This document shows positions 7,663 through 15,711 of a DNA stretch of 64,000 bases, piece by piece (position 1 is the stretch's first letter; each line of letters starts with the position of its first letter). The position numbers and the translations under genes are program-made. The notes beneath the pieces were generated by a model that was not told where the DNA came from, ran no database searches, and saw only the letters and a list, made by a program, of their open reading frames with translations. Origin of the DNA: Bacterioplanoides sp. SCSIO 12839 (lineage in GTDB: Bacteria > Pseudomonadota > Gammaproteobacteria > Pseudomonadales > Oceanobacteraceae); contig NZ_CP073745.1 of NCBI RefSeq assembly GCF_024397975.1, positions 1,576,501 through 1,640,500 on the forward strand, given 5' to 3'.

Positions 7663-9678
7663 ATGACTGAGTTTCAAGCAATGGTGCCGGAATTAGGCCA
7701 GTTGGCACTGATCCTGGCCTTGGTCGTTGCCGCATTTCAGGTGGTGGTGCCGTTGGTCGGCGTTGCTGCCCGCCGTGATTGGCTGATGGCCTATGCTCGC
7801 CCATTGGCAACCGCACAGGCATTATTTTTGGTGATCAGCCTGATTGCCCTGACTTACAGTTTTGTTGTTGATGACTTCTCGGTTGCCTATGTGGCCTCCA
7901 ACTCCAATACCGCGTTGCCAACACCGTACAAAATCAGTGCGGTGTGGGGCGCTCACGAAGGCTCGTTACTGCTGTGGGTTGCTATGTTGGGTTGTTGGGG
8001 CGTGGCAGTAGCCTGGTTCAGCCAGTCGCTACCACTGATTATGGTTGCCCGGGTACTGTCCATCATGGGTATGGTATCTGTGGGCTTTATCTTGTTTACC
8101 GTAGAAACCTCTAATCCCTTTGAGCGAGTGTTGCCGTCTCCACCACGAGAAGGTGGTGACTTGAACCCGTTATTACAGGATTTTGGCCTGATCGTGCATC
8201 CACCTACCTTGTACATGGGTTATGTCGGGCTATCGGTCGTGTTTGCTTTTGCACTGGCGGCACTGATGGGCGGTCGCTTGGATGCCGCCTGGGCACGCTG
8301 GTCGCGTCCGTGGACTGTAGCAGCCTGGATCTTCCTGACGTTAGGTATCGCACTGGGTAGCTGGTGGGCGTACTACGAGTTGGGCTGGGGCGGCTGGTGG
8401 TTCTGGGACCCGGTTGAAAACGCATCATTAATGCCCTGGTTGGTGGCAACCGCATTAATTCACTCGCTGGCGGTTACCGAAAAGCGTGGCTTATTTAAAA
8501 GCTGGACGGTATTACTGGCGATTTTTGCTTTTTCATTAAGTTTGTTGGGTACCTTCCTGGTGCGCTCAGGCGTATTAACCTCGGTGCATGCGTTTGCGTC
8601 TGACCCGGAGCGGGGTGTGTTTATTCTGGCCTTGTTGGGTATCTGTGTGGGCGGCTCTTTGCTGCTGTATGCGTTGAAGGCACCAACGGTCGCTTCCGTT
8701 GGCCGTTATGAATGGATCTCCCGTGAAAGTGGTTTGCTAGCCAACAATCTGGTGTTGTTGGTATCAGCGTTTGCGATCTTGCTGGGCACCTTATATCCAT
8801 TGATTATCGATTTTATGGGCATGGGCAAAATCTCGGTGGGTGCGGCCTGGTTTAACACCATGTTTGTTCCGCTGTCTGTCTTGTTAAGTTTCCTGATTGG
8901 TCTGGGAGCTATGTCCCGCTGGAAAGCTGACTCCATTGAGCGTCTCAGTAAAGAGTTGATGGCTGCGTTTGTGATTGCCTTATTGCTGGCTTTTGCCACA
9001 CCACTACTGATGGGCAATGACATGAACTGGCAGGTGGTCATGGGCATGTTTGTGGCGATCTGGGTGATTGCCGCTACCAAGTGGGATGTTTGGAAAAAAT
9101 CCCGTGGTCAGATCTCCCGTATTCCAAAACTGGGCCTGAGTTATTTAGGTATGGTGATTGCCCATATTGGCGTGGGTGTCAGTGTGATTGGTGTCACTTT
9201 GGTGGCGAATTACAGCATTGAAAAATCAGTGCGTCTGGCGCCGGGCGAAAGTGCCGAATTTGGCGGTTATCGTTTTGAATTTGTTGAAAGCGGGAATATT
9301 CAGGGGCCTAACTACACCTCTCAGGCAACACGGTTTCATGTTTACGACGGTGATAAACTGATTGAAGTGATGACACCGGAAAAACGCCGTTATACCGCGC
9401 GCGGTACGGTGATGACCGAAGCAGAAATCGACGTAAATTTATGGCGTGATGTGTATGTCTCCATGGGTGAACCATTACAAAACGGCGCCTGGGGTATGCG
9501 TTTGCAGGTGAAGCCGTTTATGCGCTGGGTATGGCTAGGTTCCATCTTTATGTCGCTGGGTGGTTTGTTAGCCATGCTGGATAAGCGCTATCGCAGTAAA
9601 AACAGCCGCAGCAAAAATAGCCGTCGCACAGAAAGCCCACGTCAGGGTTCTGCTCAACCACAGGAGCAAACCGTATGA
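7663..9678 (+). CDS. ccmF: Cytochrome c haem lyase subunit CcmF
   Basis: Large polytopic membrane protein (671 aa) that forms thioether bonds between haem and apocytochrome with CcmH/CcmI. The conserved WWAYYELGWGGWWFWDPVEN haem-handling segment is intact, as is the WGAHEGSLLLW region. It has many membrane spans and a C-terminal periplasmic domain with an Arg/Ser/Lys-rich tail. GGGAG precedes its ATG, and the stop overlaps ccmG by 4 bp. Confidence 0.97.
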   Translation: MTEFQAMVPELGQLALILALVVAAFQVVVPLVGVAARRDWLMAYARPLATAQALFLVISLIALTYSFVVDDFSVAYVASNSNTALPTPYKISAVWGAHEGSLLLWVAMLGCWGVAVAWFSQSLPLIMVARVLSIMGMVSVGFILFTVETSNPFERVLPSPPREGGDLNPLLQDFGLIVHPPTLYMGYVGLSVVFAFALAALMGGRLDAAWARWSRPWTVAAWIFLTLGIALGSWWAYYELGWGGWWFWDPVENASLMPWLVATALIHSLAVTEKRGLFKSWTVLLAIFAFSLSLLGTFLVRSGVLTSVHAFASDPERGVFILALLGICVGGSLLLYALKAPTVASVGRYEWISRESGLLANNLVLLVSAFAILLGTLYPLIIDFMGMGKISVGAAWFNTMFVPLSVLLSFLIGLGAMSRWKADSIERLSKELMAAFVIALLLAFATPLLMGNDMNWQVVMGMFVAIWVIAATKWDVWKKSRGQISRIPKLGLSYLGMVIAHIGVGVSVIGVTLVANYSIEKSVRLAPGESAEFGGYRFEFVESGNIQGPNYTSQATRFHVYDGDKLIEVMTPEKRRYTARGTVMTEAEIDVNLWRDVYVSMGEPLQNGAWGMRLQVKPFMRWVWLGSIFMSLGGLLAMLDKRYRSKNSRSKNSRRTESPRQGSAQPQEQTV

Positions 9679-10196
9679 ATCGCGCGTTATTATTTATTCC
9701 CCTGGCGATATTTTTCGCCATGGGCATTTTGTTCTGGATTGGCTTGGGCAAAGAAAATAAAGACGTATTACCGTCGCCATTAATTGGTAAGCCGTTCCCG
9801 GAATTTGCTACCAAGGCACTGGAAAGTGGTGCTGAAATTTCGGCCACCAGTCTCGATGGTCAACCGATGCTGGTGAATGTCTGGGCGACCTGGTGCCCAA
9901 CCTGTAAAGCCGAGCACGAGTTTTTAAATACCCTTGCCAGTGAAGGCATTCGTATTATTGGCATCAACTATAAAGACGATGACTTTAAAGCGAAGCAATG
10001 GCTCAGCGCCTATGGCAACCCGTATGAATTTAATGTGTCTGATCCGGACGGCAAGCTGGGATTAGACCTGGGTGTTTATGGCGCACCGGAGACATTTTTA
10101 GTCGATAGTCAGGGCATTATTCGCGCCAAACATGTGGGTGATTTAAACCCACGCGTCTGGGAAAAATTAAAACCCCAGTTTGATGCGATGCAATAA
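9675..10196 (+). CDS. ccmG: Thiol:disulfide interchange protein CcmG/DsbE
   Basis: Membrane-anchored periplasmic thioredoxin-like protein that keeps apocytochrome CXXCH cysteines reduced. An N-terminal anchor (about 5-24) is followed by a thioredoxin fold with the active site WATWCPTC (C74, C77), and by GAPETFLVD with the cis-proline-loop context typical of DsbE. 173 aa. It is translationally coupled to ccmF by an ATGA overlap. Confidence 0.95.
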   Translation: MNRALLFIPLAIFFAMGILFWIGLGKENKDVLPSPLIGKPFPEFATKALESGAEISATSLDGQPMLVNVWATWCPTCKAEHEFLNTLASEGIRIIGINYKDDDFKAKQWLSAYGNPYEFNVSDPDGKLGLDLGVYGAPETFLVDSQGIIRAKHVGDLNPRVWEKLKPQFDAMQ

Positions 10197-10210
10197 TCGG
10201 AGAAACGCTG

Positions 10211-10690
10211 ATGAATTTTGTTTTTTTACGTTGGTCGTTTTTCCTGCTGCTATCCGGCTTTTCTGCAATAAGCTTGGCGGTTATTGAAGGTCATAAATAC
10301 CCGTTTGATAACCAGCGCGATACCGAGCGCTTTAATCAACTGGCTGAAGATTTACGCTGCCCAAAATGCCAGAACCAAAACCTGGCCGATTCCAATGCTC
10401 CGGTTGCCCGGGATATGCGCGATAAAGTGTACGAGCTGATGCAGCAAGGCAAAAGTGATGATGAGGTGGTGGGTTATATGGTCGATCGTTATGGCGATTT
10501 TGTGCGTTACAACCCGCCAATGCGTACCAATACCTTTTTATTATGGTTTGGCCCGCTGATTATTTTTGCTTTGGGCCTGGTGTTGCTGGTGATGGTGCGC
10601 CGTGGTGGGAATAAAAAACAAATGACGCCGTTAACCGATGCTGAAAAACAACGACTGGCACAGTTAAAAAAAGAAGGTGCTGATTCATGA
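10211..10690 (+). CDS. ccmH: Cytochrome c maturation protein CcmH (CycL type)
   Basis: Periplasmic-facing thiol protein that acts with CcmG to reduce apocytochrome and present it to CcmF. It has a signal sequence (about 1-23), the LRCPKCQNQ redox motif (C50, C53) and a C-terminal membrane helix (about 108-128). 159 aa, so this is the short N-terminal form, with the TPR part encoded separately by ccmI. It overlaps ccmI by 4 bp. Confidence 0.95.
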   Translation: MNFVFLRWSFFLLLSGFSAISLAVIEGHKYPFDNQRDTERFNQLAEDLRCPKCQNQNLADSNAPVARDMRDKVYELMQQGKSDDEVVGYMVDRYGDFVRYNPPMRTNTFLLWFGPLIIFALGLVLLVMVRRGGNKKQMTPLTDAEKQRLAQLKKEGADS

Positions 10691-11904
10691 TCTGGGCAAT
10701 TATTCTGCTGTTATTGCCATTGCTGGCATTATTAATTAAGCCGGTGTTTTATAAAACAGATACGCATGTGGTGAGCCAGAGTGAAGAGAATCTGCGCTTG
10801 TATCAGGAGCGTTGTCAGGAATTAACGCAGGCAGATTTAGACGACGAAACCCGCGCTGGCTTACAGCTGGAGTTGGATCGTGAATTTCTTGCCAGTGATG
10901 CTCAGGAACAGGATTCGGCGGTAAAAGAAAATACGGCCAACCGCTGGGTGTTATCGCTGTCATTATTTGTGGCTGCAGTGGCTGCGACGTTTTTGTTTTA
11001 TCAGAACTGGGGTGCGGGCAATGAATTACGGGCAACCGAATTATTAAGTAAAAGTGCCCAGGCACAGCTCAGCGTGCCTGAGCAGCAGGAGTTACTGGAA
11101 CGCTTAGCCATGGCGTCGGATAAATTTCCGAATGAAGTTGAATGGCGTTTTCTACGCGCTCGGTTACTGAACGCAGAGGGCGATTTTAAGCAAGCCGCTG
11201 ATGTGTTTGCCGATATTCTGGTGACGCTGCCCCAGGAAGCCAAGGTGGATCGTGCCACCACCATGACGATGCTGGCCCAGGCGCGCTTCTTTGCCGCTGA
11301 CCAGCAAGCGGATGAAAACAACTATCAGCTGATTAAAGACGCGTTGGCACTGATGCCAGATAACCGTCAGGCGATGGGGCTGGCCGGTATTTTTGCTTTT
11401 GAGCTGAACAAGTATCAGGCAGCCATTGATCACTGGCGTGTGTTATGGGCCGGTTTGCCGGATGGGCAGGAAGCAGCATATCTGGAGCAGGGTATTCGTC
11501 GCGCGGCTAATAAACTGGAAGAGCAGGGCGAAAGCGTTAACCTGAGTTTCCTGAAACGTGCAGAAATCAAAGTCCTGGTAGAGCTGTCGGCTGAAGCAAA
11601 AGCAGAGACCCAGCCTCAGGATGCTGTGTTTGTGTTGGCTAAAGCCGTGGCTGGTCCGCCAATGCCATTGGCGGCGCAGAAGCTGACAGTAGCGGATTTG
11701 CCTCAAGTAGTGACCTTATCCGATGCACAGGCCATGATGGCGGGCATGAACTTATCGTCTCATGCTCAGGTTGCTGTGGTGGCACGGGTGTCGAAATCCG
11801 GGCAGCCGGTGGCTCAAGCTGGTGATTGGCAGGTAGAACAAACCCCGGTGAGCAATCAGGAACCGGAAGTGATTAAGTTGGTGATCAGTCAGCGCGTTGA
11901 ATAA
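10687..11904 (+). CDS. ccmI: Cytochrome c maturation protein CcmI
   Basis: Apocytochrome chaperone with two membrane helices near the N-terminus (about 2-20 and 88-106) flanking a cytoplasmic loop, then a periplasmic TPR-type domain (about 115-260) and a C-terminal beta-rich region. 405 aa, last gene of the ccm operon. Identification rests on position, topology and segments such as FPNEVEWRFLRARLL and MPDNRQAMGLAGIFAFE. Confidence 0.92.
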   Translation: MIWAIILLLLPLLALLIKPVFYKTDTHVVSQSEENLRLYQERCQELTQADLDDETRAGLQLELDREFLASDAQEQDSAVKENTANRWVLSLSLFVAAVAATFLFYQNWGAGNELRATELLSKSAQAQLSVPEQQELLERLAMASDKFPNEVEWRFLRARLLNAEGDFKQAADVFADILVTLPQEAKVDRATTMTMLAQARFFAADQQADENNYQLIKDALALMPDNRQAMGLAGIFAFELNKYQAAIDHWRVLWAGLPDGQEAAYLEQGIRRAANKLEEQGESVNLSFLKRAEIKVLVELSAEAKAETQPQDAVFVLAKAVAGPPMPLAAQKLTVADLPQVVTLSDAQAMMAGMNLSSHAQVAVVARVSKSGQPVAQAGDWQVEQTPVSNQEPEVIKLVISQRVE

Positions 11905-11911
11905 CGCGCTG
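11890..11911 (+). terminator. Hairpin spanning the ccmI stop codon
   Basis: A perfect 9-bp stem, CAGCGCGTT / AACGCGCTG, with a GAAT loop that contains the ccmI stop codon. The following DNA is only moderately T-rich (CTGATTGCCATTTG), so it may be a weak terminator or an mRNA 3' stabiliser. Confidence 0.45.
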
Positions 11912-11947
11912 CTGATTGCCATTTGTAACGAATGAATGATCATCTTT

Positions 11948-11965
11948 GTTGTCAAGGGTGACAAC
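11948..11965. repeat. Inverted repeat GTTGTCA-AGGG-TGACAAC
   Basis: A perfect 7-bp inverted repeat in the 127-bp gap before the thioesterase gene. No T-run follows, so an operator is as likely as a structural element. No bound factor can be named. Confidence 0.35.
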
Positions 11966-12031
11966 GGCATTAAAATCCGTACACTTCGCGCCAATTATTA
12001 GTTACTGGCACGATAGTGTGCAATTTAAGTC

Positions 12032-12625
12032 ATGATTCTCGAAATTCTTCGCTCGATCTATCTGAACCGCAAGAACAAAACCAACCCGGCCTTTCGCCCG
12101 TTAAGCTTTTTTGCGGCAACAAAACGCTCTTTTCGCGTTGGTCTGCGCGACATCGACTTCAATATGCACATCAATAACGCTCGTTACATGGTCTTTATGG
12201 AGCGTGGCCGCTGGGATCATCCGGTGCAAACCAATACTTGGGATGGCATGCTCAAGAATAAACTGAATTTTATTGTTGCCGGTATCGAGATGGGCTACAT
12301 CCGTGAAATTCGTTTGTTTAAAAAGTTTGATGTCGAAACCCGTTATTTAGGTTGGGACGAAAAATATTTTTATCTGGAACAACGCTTTGTGGCGGACGGT
12401 AAAATCCACGCGTATGGATTGGTCAAAGCGGTATTGTTGCAGCAGGGGAAGTTGGCCTCCCCGGCTTCGGTGGCTAGCTTGCTGAACATTAAAGACATTC
12501 CTTCTGAGTTACCGGAACATATCGATTACTGGAAAAAAATGTCGATTGCCAAGCGTGCTTATTCAGACAACCCTGATTTAAATAACGCAAAAAAAGATAA
12601 CGTTGTTTTAAAGCAGAGCGTCTGA
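12032..12625 (+). CDS. Hotdog-fold thioesterase-like protein (4HBT family)
   Basis: A 197-aa protein with RVGLRDIDFNMHINNARYMVFME, the D-x-N-xH-x-NN active-site helix of 4-hydroxybenzoyl-CoA thioesterase-like hotdog proteins (around residues 35-60). The rest fits the acyl-CoA thioesterase pattern, with EIRLFKKFDVETRYLGWD. The substrate is not predictable. It may be transcribed separately from ccm: the 127-bp gap holds two hairpins. Confidence 0.8.
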   Translation: MILEILRSIYLNRKNKTNPAFRPLSFFAATKRSFRVGLRDIDFNMHINNARYMVFMERGRWDHPVQTNTWDGMLKNKLNFIVAGIEMGYIREIRLFKKFDVETRYLGWDEKYFYLEQRFVADGKIHAYGLVKAVLLQQGKLASPASVASLLNIKDIPSELPEHIDYWKKMSIAKRAYSDNPDLNNAKKDNVVLKQSV

Positions 12626-12636
12626 TTCTTTTTGAA

Positions 12637-13614
12637 TTAACGGCGCGCTACTTTGATACTGGCATAAACGTTCAGTACCACCAGGCAACAAAATACGAGC
12701 TGTAACCCGCTGATGTCTTGTGGCAATAACAAGGCGATAAAAAACAGCGTAAAAAATGGCTGCAGCAACTGCAGCTGACTGACTTTAGCAACACTACTGG
12801 ATGCCAGCGCCTGATACCAGAATTTAAATCCCCATAGCTGGCTGATTAACGCCAGATACACTAATGCCAGCAATGAGGGCAAAGCGACCGGGCGGGTTAA
12901 CTGTTGTGCCTGTTCTCCCCAGCTCATTCCCCATAGTAGCGCCGACAGCGGCAGGTAAAGCACCAGTGTCCAGCAGATGGTTTGCCACCCGGCATCCGGC
13001 TGATTAATCAGTTTGGTTGCTTTGGCGCCGGCACTGTAACCAATACCTCCCATCAACAAGGTAGCTAACAGCAGCCATGAGTCCTGAGCACTGAAGCTGG
13101 GTAGCTCACCGAGGCCAAGCACTACATACAAGGCCAGCAATAAAAACCCGGTCGCCGCTAATAACCAGAAAGGCGCGCTATGACGTTCGTGATGAATCCA
13201 GGCAGCCAATAATGAGGTGGTGAGTGGTAACCCGGCCAATACCACACCCATATCCGCAGCGGCAACCTGCGTCAGACTTAGGCTTAATAAATACGGAAAG
13301 CCAAGCACCACACCCGCACCAGCCACTAACAGCCAGGGTAGGGCGTTATTGGTTGGCCACTTCCATCCTTGTTTCAAAATCACCAGCCAGGCCAGCACAC
13401 CCGCTAATAAACCACGAGTGGCGGTGATAAACTCGGCTGAAAAATCAGCCAGTGCCAGTTGGGTCATGGGCACGGTTAACGAAAATAACACGACTGCGGC
13501 CAGACCTTGAATAAGAGGACCCTGAACAAAAGGGCCTTTAACAACAGAGCTTTGAATAAAAGATGCTGGTGCCGTGTTATGGCTGGTTTGGGGCGATAGC
13601 TCAGTCCCGTTCAT
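12637..13614 (-). CDS. EamA (DMT superfamily) transporter
   Basis: A 325-aa inner-membrane protein with about ten hydrophobic segments in two EamA repeats, e.g. LALADFSAEFITATRGLLAG and the following GVVLGFPYLLSLSLTQVAAADMGVVLAGLPL half. I used the ATG at 13614, preceded by ACGAGG; the open frame continues 84 codons upstream into a low-hydrophobicity, Cys-rich stretch that overlaps likely operators. It is divergent from a GNAT acetyltransferase, and the shared intergenic region carries the motif also found before the MocR regulator at 15712, which suggests a metabolite exporter under MocR control. Confidence 0.85.
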   Translation of the reverse strand: MNGTELSPQTSHNTAPASFIQSSVVKGPFVQGPLIQGLAAVVLFSLTVPMTQLALADFSAEFITATRGLLAGVLAWLVILKQGWKWPTNNALPWLLVAGAGVVLGFPYLLSLSLTQVAAADMGVVLAGLPLTTSLLAAWIHHERHSAPFWLLAATGFLLLALYVVLGLGELPSFSAQDSWLLLATLLMGGIGYSAGAKATKLINQPDAGWQTICWTLVLYLPLSALLWGMSWGEQAQQLTRPVALPSLLALVYLALISQLWGFKFWYQALASSSVAKVSQLQLLQPFFTLFFIALLLPQDISGLQLVFCCLVVLNVYASIKVARR

Positions 13615-13707
13615 GTCGAGTACCTCGTTGGAAAAATATTGTCTGAGGTTATGAATTCTGAGGTTTTTCACTGTATGGCAATAGCAGCACAATTTAGATT
13701 TACAGGG

Positions 13708-13763
13708 AGTACAGTTGGCGGGCAGGAGGTCACTGTACTGCTGCTGGCAGCCAAAATTGTACT
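13708..13763. promoter_or_regulatory. Three AACTGTACT-type boxes between EamA and GNAT genes
   Basis: An AACTGTACT box (read on the minus strand) lies at 13708-13716, CACTGTACT at 13731-13739 and AATTGTACT at 13755-13763. The two plus-strand copies are exactly 24 bp apart, the same period as upstream of the MocR gene. They lie about 95-150 bp before the EamA start and 70-120 bp before the GNAT start. Confidence 0.6.
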
Positions 13764-13788
13764 GGCGTTTATTGAGATTATTTTGCAA

Positions 13789-13807
13789 AATTATTAACAA
13801 AATAATT
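13789..13807. repeat. A+T-rich inverted repeat AATTATT-N5-AATAATT
   Basis: A perfect 7-bp inverted repeat just before the ribosome binding site of the GNAT gene. It could be a transcript-start region structure or an operator; nothing decides between them. Confidence 0.3.
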
Positions 13808-13830
13808 ACTAGTAGTCGGAGAGAAGTAAA

Positions 13831-14238
13831 ATGAATGTTCAGGTCGAGCTGAATGACACAGTGCAAGATGACGAGGTGGTGGCTTTGTATCGTGCTAATG
13901 GCTGGTCTTCAGCCGAAAAACCCGAAAAATTATTACCGGCTTTGCGTAATTCAGCGTCTTTAGTGACAGCTCGACTGGATGGCAAGTTGGTCGGTATTGG
14001 TAATGCCATTTCAGACGGTTATCTGGTGGTGTATTACCCTCATATGCTGGTTCATCCGGATGTTCATGGTCAGGGAATTGGACGACAAATGATGCAGGCC
14101 CTGCAAACCGTTTATAAGGATTTTCATCAGCAAATGCTGACCGCCGATGGTGAAGCTGTGGCGTTTTATCAGGCGATGGGGTTTGAACGTGCAGGTAAGA
14201 CAGAACCCATGTGGGTCTATGCCGGCAATGAGCATTAA
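13831..14238 (+). CDS. GNAT family N-acetyltransferase
   Basis: A 135-aa acetyltransferase. Motif A, VHPDVHGQGIGRQMM (about residues 72-86), carries the acetyl-CoA pyrophosphate-binding Q-x-x-G-x-G pattern, and FYQAMGFERAG is the typical C-terminal motif B. GGAGAG precedes the ATG. Divergent from the EamA exporter and sharing its candidate operators; an acetylate-and-export pair is possible, but the substrate is unknown. Confidence 0.85.
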   Translation: MNVQVELNDTVQDDEVVALYRANGWSSAEKPEKLLPALRNSASLVTARLDGKLVGIGNAISDGYLVVYYPHMLVHPDVHGQGIGRQMMQALQTVYKDFHQQMLTADGEAVAFYQAMGFERAGKTEPMWVYAGNEH

Positions 14239-14311
14239 TATTTCTGGCTCAAAACGCTACAATCGCGCTTCCTGTAATGTGGTTATTTAATGTTTACCAA
14301 AAGAGCACCCG

Positions 14312-14704
14312 ATGAGCTATTCCCTGAGTCATAAAGATCACCAAGCCACTCTCAAGTTATCCAATAACAAACGTTATGATTTGTTCCTGAAAAAAGCCGC
14401 TCAGTTCGGTGAGATCTGGAGCCTGGCTAATGACGAAGGCTGGGTCACCATCAGCTCAGAAGAGGGTGAAAACTGCTTACCGGTATGGCCGCACCCGGAT
14501 TACGCAAAGGAGTGGTGTAACGGCGAATGGAGCGACTGCGAGCCAAAAGCGGTTGCTCTGGATGTTTGGCTGGAGCGCTGGACGCCTGGCTTGGAACAAG
14601 ATGAAACCCTGTTGGTGGTTTTCCCGAATCTGAAAGAAGAAGCACTGCTGGTTGATCCGTATGAGCTGGATGAAGGGCTAAGGGCTGAGTTGCAGGACGT
14701 GTGA
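14312..14704 (+). CDS. DUF2750 family protein
   Basis: A 130-aa soluble protein matching the DUF2750 pattern: FGEIWSLANDEGWVT near residues 32-46, then LPVWPHPDYAKEW. It has no signal peptide or membrane segment. The function of the family is not established. A hairpin without T-run (GCCCAAG...CTTGGGC, 14717-14738) follows the stop. Confidence 0.75.
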   Translation: MSYSLSHKDHQATLKLSNNKRYDLFLKKAAQFGEIWSLANDEGWVTISSEEGENCLPVWPHPDYAKEWCNGEWSDCEPKAVALDVWLERWTPGLEQDETLLVVFPNLKEEALLVDPYELDEGLRAELQDV

Positions 14705-14787
14705 GTTTTTCGCTATGCCCAAGGTTTAATGCTTGGGCGTAGTGGTGGTTTGGTTGGGAGTGTTGATTAGTTTTTAATGCTTATCCT

Positions 14788-15369
14788 TTACTGAACTACT
14801 TTTGCGGTTGATACTCCGATAACACGACTTGGATCGTAGTCAGGAAAGTAATTCTTGGAGTAGTGAATCCATACTGCATCAAAAACGCATACCGATTTTT
14901 GAAAGCTTTCTGCATTTTCTAACGAATAGTTTGCCATGAAGTCATTTTCTGGGCGCTTTGGAATAATATATTTTTCATCGATGTTTTCTAGGCCGATAAG
15001 TTCTCGTTCTTCTTGAAAATTGATTGGTTTAGAGTGAACTAGAGAATTTCGAAATTCTATCATTTGAATAATGTTATTTCGTAATTCATTGATTTCGTCA
15101 GTGATATCCACTTTTATACGACTAAAAAGCCAGTCTAATTTCCCTATTAGGCTAGAATTAGTATATTTTTTCCACTCTTTAGCTTGGAATACATGACTAC
15201 CATAAGTGTTTAATTTTGATTCAAATGCAAAGCAAAAAAATGCCATAGAAGGAATTATTTTTTTAAAAGCATGGCCAGGATCAGCCGCCGCAGCCTCACT
15301 TATTAAGTTTATTCCAATTGCTTCAAGATACCTGTCATTGATAATTGTTGTTTCTATCGTTTTGCTCAT
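14788..15369 (-). CDS. Orphan protein with HEPN-type RX4H motif
   Basis: A 193-aa, mostly helical protein of clearly higher A+T content than its neighbours, suggesting horizontal acquisition. Residues 107-112 read RNSLVH within IEFRNSLVHSKP, which fits the R-(polar)-X3-H catalytic motif of HEPN ribonucleases and HEPN-like toxins. The preceding region, with ITDEINELRNNIIQM, would form the helix before it. The ATG at 15369 has GGGAAG upstream. No partner nucleotidyltransferase or antitoxin gene is adjacent. The HEPN assignment comes from this motif only. Confidence 0.55.
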   Translation of the reverse strand: MSKTIETTIINDRYLEAIGINLISEAAAADPGHAFKKIIPSMAFFCFAFESKLNTYGSHVFQAKEWKKYTNSSLIGKLDWLFSRIKVDITDEINELRNNIIQMIEFRNSLVHSKPINFQEERELIGLENIDEKYIIPKRPENDFMANYSLENAESFQKSVCVFDAVWIHYSKNYFPDYDPSRVIGVSTAKVVQ

Positions 15370-15611
15370 TAACAAACTTCCCAAATAAACCTGAAATTTT
15401 AATTGCACGACCTTACAGGACTAAAAGGATTTCTCGATAACTGAAAGGGCAATAACCGTCATCAATTTGAAACCTTCCTTGGCAAGATCATTCCTTTACA
15501 GAAAACCGTGGGTACGCACGATTCTAATTGTGGTGTGCCTACTCTCTTACAAACCCACATATACTTTAGTGTTTAAGTTATCACTATGGTGTAGTGCGGA
15601 CAAGCACGAAT

Positions 15612-15663
15612 AAACTGTACTGCTCCTGAATACAAAAACTGTACTTAGTGCCAGTACAGTTTT
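15612..15663. promoter_or_regulatory. MocR operator: two direct and one inverted ACTGTAC box
   Basis: AAACTGTAC occurs at 15612-15620 and again 24 bp on at 15636-15644. The second copy forms a perfect 10-bp inverted repeat, AAAACTGTAC (15635-15644) with GTACAGTTTT (15654-15663). The set ends 48 bp before the MocR start. MocR-type regulators are known to bind such direct repeats in their own promoters. The remainder of the 342-bp gap to the minus-strand gene shows only a weak imperfect hairpin near 15510-15545. Confidence 0.65.
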
Positions 15664-15711
15664 ACGGCTAAGATAACACCGTGTTTTTCTGCTGATGCCA
15701 ACGAGCCCATC

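Noticed and set aside
12637-13866. Full-length 409-codon frame for the EamA protein
   Set aside because: The added 84 residues do not look like the family and would overlap the candidate operators and the GNAT start.
15505-15545. Imperfect inverted repeat near the MocR gene
   Set aside because: Three wobble pairs and mismatches; no more than expected by chance.
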